Below are positions 15,722-23,016 of a DNA stretch of 38,201 nt, piece by piece. Position 1 is the first letter of the stretch, and every line of letters begins with the position of its first letter. A program made the translations under genes and the position numbers. The notes beneath the pieces were generated by a model, which did not search any database, was not told the DNA's origin, and saw only the letters and a list, made by a program, of their open reading frames with translations. The DNA is from JAVBSC01 sp031547305 (GTDB taxonomy: Bacteria; Desulfobacterota; Desulfovibrionia; Desulfovibrionales; Desulfovibrionaceae): the NCBI GenBank assembly GCA_031547305.1, contig JAVBSC010000026.1, positions 1-38,201 of the forward strand, written 5' to 3'.

Positions 15722-16558
15722 CTACTGTACTTTTACCATCTCCACGCGGCGGTTCTTGGCCTTGCCCTCTTCGGTGCTGTTGTCCGCAATGGGCTTGTCC
15801 AGGCCGAAGCCCTCGGCGCTCAGGCGGGCCTTGTCCACGCCCTTGGCCGCAATGGCGTTCATGACCGCGTTGGCCCGGTCGTCGGAGAGCTTTTTGTTGG
15901 CCGTGGCGTTGCCCACGTTGTCCGTGTGCCCTTCCAGCTTGACCTTCAGTTCCAGCTTGGACTTCAAAGCGGTGACTATTTCATCGATCAGCTCGCCGGA
16001 TTCCGGCTTGATGGTGGCCTTGCCGCTGTCGAAGTTGATATACAGGGCGATGTGCCCCTCTTTATCCAGCTTGTGCAGGATGGTGTCCGCGTCAACGATG
16101 TCCACGTCCTCCCGCATGGCCTCCACTTCAACGATCCTGTTGGTATAGTTCGCGCCGCCGTTATAGGCGCGAAACGTCATATAATATTGCTTGTCGTTCC
16201 GGGTGAAGGCGGCATGGAATTCGTAAGAGTGGCCGGGGTTCTCCGTTTCATAAAGGATTTCCCCGCCCAGCTTTTTGATGGCGTTCATATGGTTGCGGGC
16301 GATTTGCAGGGGGCTGGCCCGGTTGGCGGAACCGGCGTAGCCGTAGCTTGTTTCGGTAAGAGTGCCTTCATAGGTGTTTTCCGCGATCTTGGTGCTTTCC
16401 GCCTGCGGCGACTTGATGGTCAGGCGCTCGAAGTTCTGGAGCTGGGCGTGAATCTTATAATCCGGCATGCCGCGGAAGATGAAGTCCTTCTTTTCCGCCG
16501 CCTGGGCCGGCGAGGCCAAAAAAAGCAGGAGCGGCAGGAGCATGAGAAACCTTTTCAT
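15722..16558 (-). CDS. OmpA-family envelope protein with an unnamed N-terminal domain
   Basis: Secreted protein of 278 residues. Residues 1-20 are a signal peptide (cleavage predicted after SPAQA). Residues ~25-145 form a domain starting DFIFRGMPDY that recurs twice in the next gene. Residues ~160-278 are an OmpA C-terminal domain (YINFDSGKATIKPES, EGHTDNVG, LSDDRANAV, NRRVEMV) that binds peptidoglycan through conserved Asp and Arg. There is no beta-barrel, so it is probably periplasmic or lipid-independent and tied to the wall. AAGGAG precedes the ATG. It is the last gene of a three-gene - strand operon with the paralogue at 16593 and a TMEM43-family protein at 17451. The N-terminal domain was not recognised. 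Confidence 0.82.
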   Translation of the reverse strand: MKRFLMLLPLLLFLASPAQAAEKKDFIFRGMPDYKIHAQLQNFERLTIKSPQAESTKIAENTYEGTLTETSYGYAGSANRASPLQIARNHMNAIKKLGGEILYETENPGHSYEFHAAFTRNDKQYYMTFRAYNGGANYTNRIVEVEAMREDVDIVDADTILHKLDKEGHIALYINFDSGKATIKPESGELIDEIVTALKSKLELKVKLEGHTDNVGNATANKKLSDDRANAVMNAIAAKGVDKARLSAEGFGLDKPIADNSTEEGKAKNRRVEMVKVQ

Positions 16559-16592
16559 AAATTCTCCTTGGGTATTTCTTAAAATGGCCCGT

Positions 16593-17438
16593 TCAATTCA
16601 GCACAGTTACATCATAACGTAGCGGCACTTCTTCCAGCACCTGCAACGTATAATTCACACCACCGTTATAGCCGCGTACCGCCAGGTAATGTTTTACGCC
16701 GTTAAGCTCAAAGGAAGCGTGCAGCTCCGCGTTGCCGCCGCTGTCGCTTTCCCAGAGGACCTCGCCGCCCAGGGCCTTTAAGGCGTGCCCGAAGTCGCGG
16801 CAGATTTGCAGGGAACTGGCGTAATCACCCTTCCGGTTATACCCGTAGGCCGTATACGAAAGGTAGCCCTCGCGGGCGACTTCCTCGGGTTTCCCGCCGT
16901 CCGCCTGGGCCATCCTGATTTTAAGCCGTTCAAAATATTTGTATTTCTGGTTGCTCGCATAATTGGGAAGATCGGAAAAATCCGCGCCCCGCGCCGTGAC
17001 CTGGTAGTCCGGGTCCCGCTCTTCCAGAACCTTGGCGCGATAAGACATGCCGCCGTTATACACTTCAAGCGCCAGATAGCACTGTCGGCCGTCTTTTTGA
17101 AAAGCGCCCTGCAAAGTGGTGTCCTTACGCAGATAAACTTCCCCACCCGCACTTTTCAACGCTTGCTCGTAGTGATCCACAATGGCCGCCGGAGCGGCCT
17201 GGCCGTCTTTGGCTGCTCCGTAACGCGTTTCGGTCAGATAACCCTCGCGGATCACCGCTTCGGTCTTGGCGCTTTCCGGCAGGGGGGATTGTACCTCCTG
17301 TTTGCGATACAGCCGGCTTTGCTCGCCTATTGTGTAGCCGGGCTGGCCGGGAAAAATGAAATCCGCTTTGGAATCGGCGGCCAGGGCCAGAGTGGCGCCG
17401 CCCAACAGAATAGCGAACGCCCAAAATAAACGCTTCAT
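16593..17438 (-). CDS. Secreted protein with two copies of an unnamed domain
   Basis: 281 residues with a signal peptide (about residues 1-20, ending TLALA). It contains two related domains of about 115-125 residues. The first starts ADFIFPGQPGYTIGEQ; the second, from about 148, runs DYQVTARGADFSDLPNY. Shared landmarks are (R/V)EGYL(T/S)(E/Y)T.YG, a helix ending AL(K)(S/A).GGEV, and (L/V)A(L/V)(E/R)(V/G)YNGG(M/V).Y at the end of each. The same landmarks occur once in the OmpA-type neighbour (YNGGANYTNRIVEVE). The product is therefore probably an envelope protein made only of this domain, working with the OmpA-type paralogue. No catalytic residues are evident. GGAGTGG precedes the ATG. Confidence 0.72.
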   Translation of the reverse strand: MKRLFWAFAILLGGATLALAADSKADFIFPGQPGYTIGEQSRLYRKQEVQSPLPESAKTEAVIREGYLTETRYGAAKDGQAAPAAIVDHYEQALKSAGGEVYLRKDTTLQGAFQKDGRQCYLALEVYNGGMSYRAKVLEERDPDYQVTARGADFSDLPNYASNQKYKYFERLKIRMAQADGGKPEEVAREGYLSYTAYGYNRKGDYASSLQICRDFGHALKALGGEVLWESDSGGNAELHASFELNGVKHYLAVRGYNGGVNYTLQVLEEVPLRYDVTVLN

Positions 17439-17450
17439 ATTTCCACTCCG

Positions 17451-18623
17451 TTACGGTGTTGTGGACACGGACGCACTTCCAACGCCCTTACGCGCCCCGG
17501 ATTTTCTGGAAAGCACAATCAGGCCTGACAGCGCCGCCCCGGCGGAGAGAAGCAGCGACGCGCCCAAAAGCGGGCGGTAAAAAAGCCAGGCCAGGGCAAT
17601 GACCAGCAGGCCGCAAGCCAGGCCGGCAAAGGCGGCGATCAGCCCGGCCCCGGCGCTCAGCACGCTCCCGAACAGCGGGATCACGTCTCCCAGCACGCTC
17701 AGGGGCCGGAGCACAAGGTAGACGCCGGCGCACAGACCGAGTGTTCCGAGCGCCCGCAGCAGCCAGGCCAGCATGGAGTTTTCGCTCTGGGCGGCGTAGA
17801 ACATGGCCGGGGCGTCCAGCAGGCCGGGCCGGAGCATCTGGATGCTCCGATTGCCGCCGCCCACGGAAAACGGGCCGAAGCTGTCCCCCGCCTGCCGGGC
17901 CACCAGGCTGACGTTCTGTTCCGGCGCATAAAAATACTGGATGCGCGCGTCGCCAACTTCCGGCGCGTCCGGATTTTTCCCGATATAAATCTCCCCGTCC
18001 GCGATCCTGCGGTTGCCGGTCAGCGAAGCGTTGTCCGGCGCGCGCAATGGTTCGGAAGCCCTAAGAGCCAGCATTGCGGCCGGCAGTCTGAAAGCGCCCA
18101 GCCGCGCGCCGGGGGCTTTAAGGGTAAAAGAGGCATAGGGCAGGCGGGATGGATTGGTATGGCCGCCGGGCTCGTAAAAGCGCGATGAATCCTTCAGCGC
18201 GGCTGACCAGACTTTCCTGTAGGTGTAGGTGGTCTGCTTCTCCGTGCCGCCGCCCAGCTTTTTGACCTCTTTGGTCTGCTGGTCCTCCTGCCACTGGAAC
18301 ATTTCCACATTGCGCTGCAAAACCAGAACCTGCGCCGCAATAAATGGAAAATCCGGGTCAGACAGCTTGCCTCCGGCCAGAGCCCGACCGGACAGATACG
18401 CCAGCTTTCCTTCGTTGGCCGGGTCCACCCGGTCCGCCGCCACGGGCACCACCAGCCCGGCCCCTTCCGCAAGCGCTTTGGCCGTGGTGACCGCCCGGCC
18501 TTCGTTCCACCAGAGCAGAGCGATGCCGCCAAGCAGCAGCAAAAGTCCGGCCAATATGCCCTTGAACGCATTCCCCAGACGGCCGCCCCAGGATTGCCTG
18601 GTTATGACGGTGCGAGTGTCCAT
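17451..18623 (-). CDS. TMEM43-family membrane protein
   Basis: 390-residue membrane protein resembling the TMEM43 (LUMA) family, which occurs in eukaryotes and many bacteria without a settled bacterial function. One hydrophobic helix lies near residues 20-38 (AFKGILAGLLLLLGGIALLWWNEGRAV, the WWNEGRAV being a family hallmark). A long extracytoplasmic region with IQYFYAPEQNVSLVARQ follows, then three to four C-terminal helices. The frame extends upstream to 18857, but that extension crosses a terminator hairpin (18781-18822). The ATG at 18623 has AGGTGGG just upstream and is preferred. Twelve bases separate it from the secreted protein at 17438, so the three genes probably form one operon. Confidence 0.78.
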   Translation of the reverse strand: MDTRTVITRQSWGGRLGNAFKGILAGLLLLLGGIALLWWNEGRAVTTAKALAEGAGLVVPVAADRVDPANEGKLAYLSGRALAGGKLSDPDFPFIAAQVLVLQRNVEMFQWQEDQQTKEVKKLGGGTEKQTTYTYRKVWSAALKDSSRFYEPGGHTNPSRLPYASFTLKAPGARLGAFRLPAAMLALRASEPLRAPDNASLTGNRRIADGEIYIGKNPDAPEVGDARIQYFYAPEQNVSLVARQAGDSFGPFSVGGGNRSIQMLRPGLLDAPAMFYAAQSENSMLAWLLRALGTLGLCAGVYLVLRPLSVLGDVIPLFGSVLSAGAGLIAAFAGLACGLLVIALAWLFYRPLLGASLLLSAGAALSGLIVLSRKSGARKGVGSASVSTTP

Positions 18624-18780
18624 AGTGCCCACCTGCTTTTTGTTGATCTCAAAGATAGCTGGCAAGGGGCGGGCCTGAACATTACCCGTTGGGTGATTTT
18701 GGCTCCCGACGATAAAGAACCCGCCGGAAAACGCCATCACCCCAAGGGTGAAAAAGACGTTCCAGGCCTTGAGGAACGCG

Positions 18781-18822
18781 CAAAGGCCCGGATCCCCGCG
18801 GAAACGGAAATCCGGGCCTTTG
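18781..18822. terminator. Terminator downstream of the LuxR-type sensor
   Basis: CAAAGGCCCGGAT (18781-18793) pairs perfectly with ATCCGGGCCTTTG (18810-18822), a 13-bp stem with A/T-rich shoulders. It follows the - strand gene ending at 18876 and separates it from the TMEM43 operon. Confidence 0.65.
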
Positions 18823-18875
18823 CCGATGCACCGCCAGCAGGCTGCTTTCGCGGTCAAGGCTGATTCCGGCCAGGG

Positions 18876-20441
18876 TCAGTCCTGGGAGCGCTTCATCATC
18901 TGGATGTAGACCATCAGCGCTTTGCGCGACGAGACGTTCAGCTTGCGGTAAATGCTTTTGTTGTGGGTTTTGATGGTATTGATGGACACATGAAGCGTCC
19001 CCGAGATTTCCGGGGCTGAGCGGCCCTCCATATACAGGTCAAAAACGCCTTTTTCCGCCCTGGAAAGGGTTTTGATATTCCGCTTAAATGCGTAAAAGGC
19101 CGACATGTCCACGTCCTGCCTCTGGTCGTCCTTGCCGGCGTCATTGCCCGCCATAAACTCCAGCAGGTCGTCGATTTCCAGGATGTTCGTCTTGGTCGCC
19201 GCGCCGGTTTTAATTGCGCCTATGCCGGCCACCAGAGGAGCGATGCATTGGCGGTTCACATACCAGCACAGCGCCACGGCCAGGGTCAGAAAAACAGCGC
19301 AGCTGAGCAGAATTTTCAGATAGTTTTTTTGAACAGCGCCGGTGTATTCCCCTCTGGGCATAAAGCAGGCCACTACCCAGCTCCGCGCGTCGCTTTTGGA
19401 CAAAGGGGACAGAACCGTCTCTCTGTACAGGCCGAGAAATTCCCGGCCGTCCGCCAGATGGAATGAGTTCAGGCCGCCCTGCTCATTAATCTGGAGCTCA
19501 CCGTTGCCAAGCTCGGCGAAGTATCCGCCTGATGTGCCGGATTCCAGCCCCGTTCCGGCAAAGATCACATCCCCTTGCTTCTGGGCGATCAGGCCGGTCA
19601 GGCGCTTGTCCGGATCATTGTTAATCGGGTGCGTCAGTTTAAAAAACAAGGAGCTGATCTCAAAACCGCACACGCCGTAGCTTTTGCCGTCTTTGCCCAC
19701 AATGGGCACCAGCAGGAGCATTATGCGCTCCCAGGTGCCGTTAAGCCGGATAACCGGGGCGTAATAATAGCTCTGGATAAGGTTTTTAGACGCGTTTTCC
19801 AGAACCAGGCGGTAAAACGAGGCGCGCTCCACCGCGAATTCAAGTTCCCATTTGTTGTGGAAAATCAGTTTGTTCTCCAGCCCCACCTCGTGCACGCCCC
19901 TGGTCCAGAGCATCTCCGGGTTGACCGGTTTGGCAACGTTGATATTCGCCAGTTTCAGGTACAGGCCGCAGCGGGAGTTTTCACTGCCGGGCAGGGATGG
20001 ATTCACGGTGGCGTCAAAAATGATGAACGCTCCGCTGCAATCCGTAATCAGCAGGGCATTGCGCAAAATGTCAAAGGTATTGCGCTCAAGGGCGGTAATC
20101 AGGCGCTGGCTGCCGGAAACATCCGCAAACACGGCCGCGTGTTCGGCCAGGGTTCTTTCCACTTCCTTAGCGGCCAGACCGGATAGGCGGATGCCTTGTG
20201 CCGCCGTATTGCCGAAGTAAGTGGAAAGGTGTTCCTCGTAACGCGCCAGGTGCCCGCGCAGCTCCGACTCCGCTTTTTCGCCGGGGGAAAACACATCCAG
20301 GACAAAAAGCAACAGGAGCGCGCCGCCCAGCAACATCAGCGCCATAACCGCAAGATACAAAAAAAGACGCCAGCGCAGCACTATACTGCTTCTGTCAGCG
20401 CCTCCATGCGTTTTTAAAATTACCTTGCTCCACTCAATCAT
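18876..20441 (-). CDS. Membrane-anchored LuxR-type transcriptional regulator with external sensor domain
   Basis: One-component sensor regulator of 521 residues from the ATG at 20441. A short cytoplasmic N-terminus is followed by a membrane helix (~24-48). A ~310-residue extracytoplasmic domain has a dCACHE-like pattern (ITDCSGAFIIFDATVN, MLLLVPIVGKDGKSYGVCGFEIS). A second helix follows (YLKILLSCAVFLTLAVALCW), then a linker and a C-terminal LuxR/GerE helix-turn-helix (LSRAEKGVFDLYMEGRSAPEISGTLHVS…TIKTHNKSIYRKLNV). DNA binding by a membrane-fixed LuxR domain is unusual but known. The frame also opens at a TTG (20477) inside the preceding gene; neither start has a clear ribosome site. It begins 16 bases after the substrate-binding lipoprotein gene, strongly suggesting joint function. 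Confidence 0.8.
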   Translation of the reverse strand: MIEWSKVILKTHGGADRSSIVLRWRLFLYLAVMALMLLGGALLLLFVLDVFSPGEKAESELRGHLARYEEHLSTYFGNTAAQGIRLSGLAAKEVERTLAEHAAVFADVSGSQRLITALERNTFDILRNALLITDCSGAFIIFDATVNPSLPGSENSRCGLYLKLANINVAKPVNPEMLWTRGVHEVGLENKLIFHNKWELEFAVERASFYRLVLENASKNLIQSYYYAPVIRLNGTWERIMLLLVPIVGKDGKSYGVCGFEISSLFFKLTHPINNDPDKRLTGLIAQKQGDVIFAGTGLESGTSGGYFAELGNGELQINEQGGLNSFHLADGREFLGLYRETVLSPLSKSDARSWVVACFMPRGEYTGAVQKNYLKILLSCAVFLTLAVALCWYVNRQCIAPLVAGIGAIKTGAATKTNILEIDDLLEFMAGNDAGKDDQRQDVDMSAFYAFKRNIKTLSRAEKGVFDLYMEGRSAPEISGTLHVSINTIKTHNKSIYRKLNVSSRKALMVYIQMMKRSQD

Positions 20442-20457
20442 ATATTTTTGATAAAAA

Positions 20458-21795
20458 TCAATACATATCCTGCTCAAGCTCGCGAAACATCCGTTGCGGC
20501 AGATCCGGCGGACTTTTCATCCCGTGTTTACGCGCTTCCCGGTACCGGATGAAAAGCTCGCGCTGCGCTTCGCAAAACGCCTTCTCCTCCTCGCCGTAAC
20601 GCTCAAAAAAGGGCGGCACGTAAAATATTCGCCGCGCATACGTTTCACTTACCGTTTGGTAAAGTTCCGCGTAATTTTCGTTCAGAAAAGATGGCGTCCC
20701 TCCCTGAACAAGAGTCCGATAAGCCGCCTCCTTGACAGGGAAATACCCCGCACCGGTAACAAATGACACGTTGTTTTCCGGTTCCGTCAGCCATCGGCCA
20801 AAAATGAAGGCGGCATATTCTTTGCTTTTGGTCGATTTAACCACGCCAAGCCCGCCGCCCCGCTGGATGGCCAGAAGCTTGCCTTCCTGAAAACAGGGAA
20901 CCGGCAGGATTTTCAGGCGTAGCGGCATGGTCGTGTTGTCCGGCAGGGTGACTGTGTCTTTAAAGTACAGGACCGAAGCCGTTGATTCCACGCCGCACAC
21001 GGCTTCCCCGGTCATCATGGCCGTGGTGGAATAGCCGTCCAGCAGGCATACTTCGCCCGCGAGCGCGGATTCGGCCAGTTTATGCCAGACTTGCCGGAAT
21101 TGTTCGTCGCGAAAATTGATCTTACCGTCCTGAAAAATATTGCCGCCCAGCGATACGGTGTTCAGCATGCTGTAGTGCAGCCAGTCGTCGTACTTAAAAA
21201 AAGCTTTGCCCCCGGACCATTGGTAATAGCTCTTCGCTGCGCGGAACATGCCTTCCCAGGTAGCCAGATCCGCATAGCCGATGCCGGTATCTTTGGAGAA
21301 CCGCTCAAAAATGGTCCCATTTACAAAAAGGGCGCTTGAGGATTTGGCAATGGGAAAAAGCACCAGGCGTCCGTTGATTTTGCCTTCCTCAATAAACGAG
21401 GAAACGTATTCCTTGAGCGTTTCCTCCGGCAGCCAGTCCTGCCAGTCCATCAGGCGTTCCTGGCCGATGGCCAGGGCCGTTTTGGGGTAGGTGACGAACA
21501 TATCCGGCAGGTTGCCCGCGCCCGGCTGCTTTTGGGCGGCGGCCACAAGGGCGAAGTGGATGTCCGTGGAGTTGGATATGGAGGTGACGTTGACCACAAT
21601 GCCTTTTTCCCGTCCCACGGTTTGATTGAAGCGATCCACCAGGGCGTTCATGGGGCCGTCCGTCTGCGCTCCAAAGACATGCCACAAAGTCAGTGTGACG
21701 GGCTTTTCCGGATCCAGGTATGAATCGGAACAGCCGGCCAGAAGGATGCAAAAAAAAAGCGGCAAGACAAGTTTAGCCGCAACGCGTCTTATCAC
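20458..21795 (-). CDS. Family 1 extracellular substrate-binding lipoprotein
   Basis: Periplasmic binding protein of the kind that serves ABC importers for sugars or related solutes. From the GTG at 21795 (GGCGGAG five bases upstream) it has 445 residues. A lipoprotein signal peptide (MIRRVAAK…FFCILLAGC) puts the lipid on C22. Family landmarks are TLTLWHVFGAQTDGPMNALVDRFN near the N-terminus, KSSSALFVNGTIFERF in the middle and FGRWLTEPENNVSFVTGAGYFPV near the end. No permease or ATPase genes adjoin it. The next gene downstream is a membrane LuxR-type sensor, so this protein may present its ligand to that sensor instead of, or as well as, to a transporter. The ligand is unknown. Confidence 0.82.
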   Translation of the reverse strand: MIRRVAAKLVLPLFFCILLAGCSDSYLDPEKPVTLTLWHVFGAQTDGPMNALVDRFNQTVGREKGIVVNVTSISNSTDIHFALVAAAQKQPGAGNLPDMFVTYPKTALAIGQERLMDWQDWLPEETLKEYVSSFIEEGKINGRLVLFPIAKSSSALFVNGTIFERFSKDTGIGYADLATWEGMFRAAKSYYQWSGGKAFFKYDDWLHYSMLNTVSLGGNIFQDGKINFRDEQFRQVWHKLAESALAGEVCLLDGYSTTAMMTGEAVCGVESTASVLYFKDTVTLPDNTTMPLRLKILPVPCFQEGKLLAIQRGGGLGVVKSTKSKEYAAFIFGRWLTEPENNVSFVTGAGYFPVKEAAYRTLVQGGTPSFLNENYAELYQTVSETYARRIFYVPPFFERYGEEEKAFCEAQRELFIRYREARKHGMKSPPDLPQRMFRELEQDMY

Positions 21796-21903
21796 AATAA
21801 CTCCGCCGCTCCATATCTTAATAGCTTTTGCGGTAAAAATCGCTTTAGTACAAAATGCGCATAAAAGCAATTTCAATATAGACTAATTACTATTTGATAG
21901 TGT

Positions 21904-21963
21904 AGCGGATGAACATTTTCAATGTTCATCCGCTCCTGCAAGGATTTGCCCGCGAATCCTTGC
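21904..21963. repeat. Dispersed palindromic repeat, copy 1
   Basis: AGCGGATGAACATT-ttc-AATGTTCATCCGCT (21904-21934) is a perfect 14-bp stem. It is followed by GCAAGGATT…AATCCTTGC (21938-21963) and CCACG…CGTGG. A diverged copy of the first stem is at 32634-32668. This looks like a REP-type intergenic repeat located between the end of the TSUP gene and the start of the lipoprotein gene. Confidence 0.6.
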
Positions 21964-22057
21964 CACGAGATTGCCGTGGATGGGTTTTGCCCGCCGTTGA
22001 GCCAGAATTTCAAGGTGAATATGCCCAAAAGGCGCGGGAATGCCGATTGTGGAAAAA

Positions 22058-22819
22058 TCAGAAAAAATCCGCCAGCGCGTACTTCCAAAGCAAGCTCAGG
22101 AACAAAAGGCTGAGGGAAAACACCAGAAAGCGGCGCACCACCTTTGGCCCGCCTTTTATGGTCAGGCGGCTGCCCACAAGGTTGCCGGCCACATTGGCCA
22201 GGGCCATGGGCAGGCCGTACTGGAAGACCACCTGGCTGTTGAGCACGAACACCACCAGGCCGCCGATGTTTGAAGCCAGATTGAAGACTTTGGTGGAAGC
22301 GGAGGCCTGTACCAGGCCGATGCCGATCACATAATGAAAAGCCATGATGTAAAAGCTGCCCGCGCCAGGACCGAAAAAGCCGTCGTAGCCGCCCACAATG
22401 AAGCAGATCAGCGGTAGCCCGAAGTAGTATTTGAAACGCGTCACCGGCTTGTCCGAAGTGATGTCTTTTTTGGGCAGCAGGGTGGCAAGAATGCCCACGG
22501 GCAGGAGAGCCGCTATGCATTTGCCCACAAAATTCGGGTCGAGCGCCACAAGCAACCTGGCTCCGGCCGCTGAGCCCAGCATGGCAAAAGCCACTCCGGT
22601 GGCGCAGAGCTTCCACATTACCGCGCCGCTCCGGGCAAAGTTGATCAGCGAGGCGGTGGTGCCGAGAGTGGAACTGAACTTGCTGGTGGCCAGCATCTGC
22701 TGCGGAGGCACGCCAACCAGGGCCAGAGCCGGAACCGACAGCAGCCCCCCGCCACCGGCCACACTGTCGATAAGGCCGGCCAAAAAGGCCATGCCGGAAA
22801 GGAACGCTACGGTCAACAT
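22058..22819 (-). CDS. TSUP (TauE/SafE) family anion exporter
   Basis: Membrane protein of 253 residues with about eight hydrophobic helices, of the TauE/SafE family that exports sulfite, sulfoacetate or related organosulfur anions. Family landmarks are the N-terminal G.IDS.AGGGG (GLIDSVAGGGGLLSVPALALVGVPPQQMLATSKF) and its inverted counterpart in the second half (FFGPGAGSFYIMAF…ASASTKVFNLASNIGGLVVF). The substrate cannot be read from sequence; in a sulfate reducer a sulfur anion is plausible. The start at 22819 has only a weak AGAG upstream. The gene is on the same strand as the lipoprotein-LuxR pair, but 260 bases of repeat-rich DNA separate them. Confidence 0.85.
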   Translation of the reverse strand: MLTVAFLSGMAFLAGLIDSVAGGGGLLSVPALALVGVPPQQMLATSKFSSTLGTTASLINFARSGAVMWKLCATGVAFAMLGSAAGARLLVALDPNFVGKCIAALLPVGILATLLPKKDITSDKPVTRFKYYFGLPLICFIVGGYDGFFGPGAGSFYIMAFHYVIGIGLVQASASTKVFNLASNIGGLVVFVLNSQVVFQYGLPMALANVAGNLVGSRLTIKGGPKVVRRFLVFSLSLLFLSLLWKYALADFF

Positions 22820-22941
22820 GCTGTCGCATTTCTCTTTATTATTACTTAGTTATTTTCCTATCGCTCTGCCGCTCCTGCGCCCAAAAGTCAATGCGGGCGT
22901 AGTTTGAAGCGGAGACATACAGCAACGGCATAAAAGCCAAA

Positions 22942-22979
22942 GGCATGGGCGCCCGCGTCCGCGGGAATTCATGCCTTTT
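22942..22979. terminator. Terminator downstream of the Kef-type antiporter
   Basis: GGCATG (22942-22947) and CATGCC (22970-22975) enclose a second stem, CCCGCG…CGCGGG. T-rich sequence lies on both sides (CTTTTT on +, CCTTTGGCTTTT on -). It follows the - strand antiporter gene. Confidence 0.6.
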
Positions 22980-23016
22980 TCGCATTTATCCAAGTTTGTC
23001 AATAGGCTGTATCAGT

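Noticed and set aside
18624..18857. Upstream extension of the TMEM43 gene
   Set aside because: It would translate through a 13-bp terminator hairpin; the ATG at 18623 has AGGTGGG.
21796..21876. Upstream extension of the binding-lipoprotein gene
   Set aside because: It would bury the lipoprotein signal peptide 27 residues inside; the GTG at 21795 has GGCGGAG and gives a normal signal peptide.
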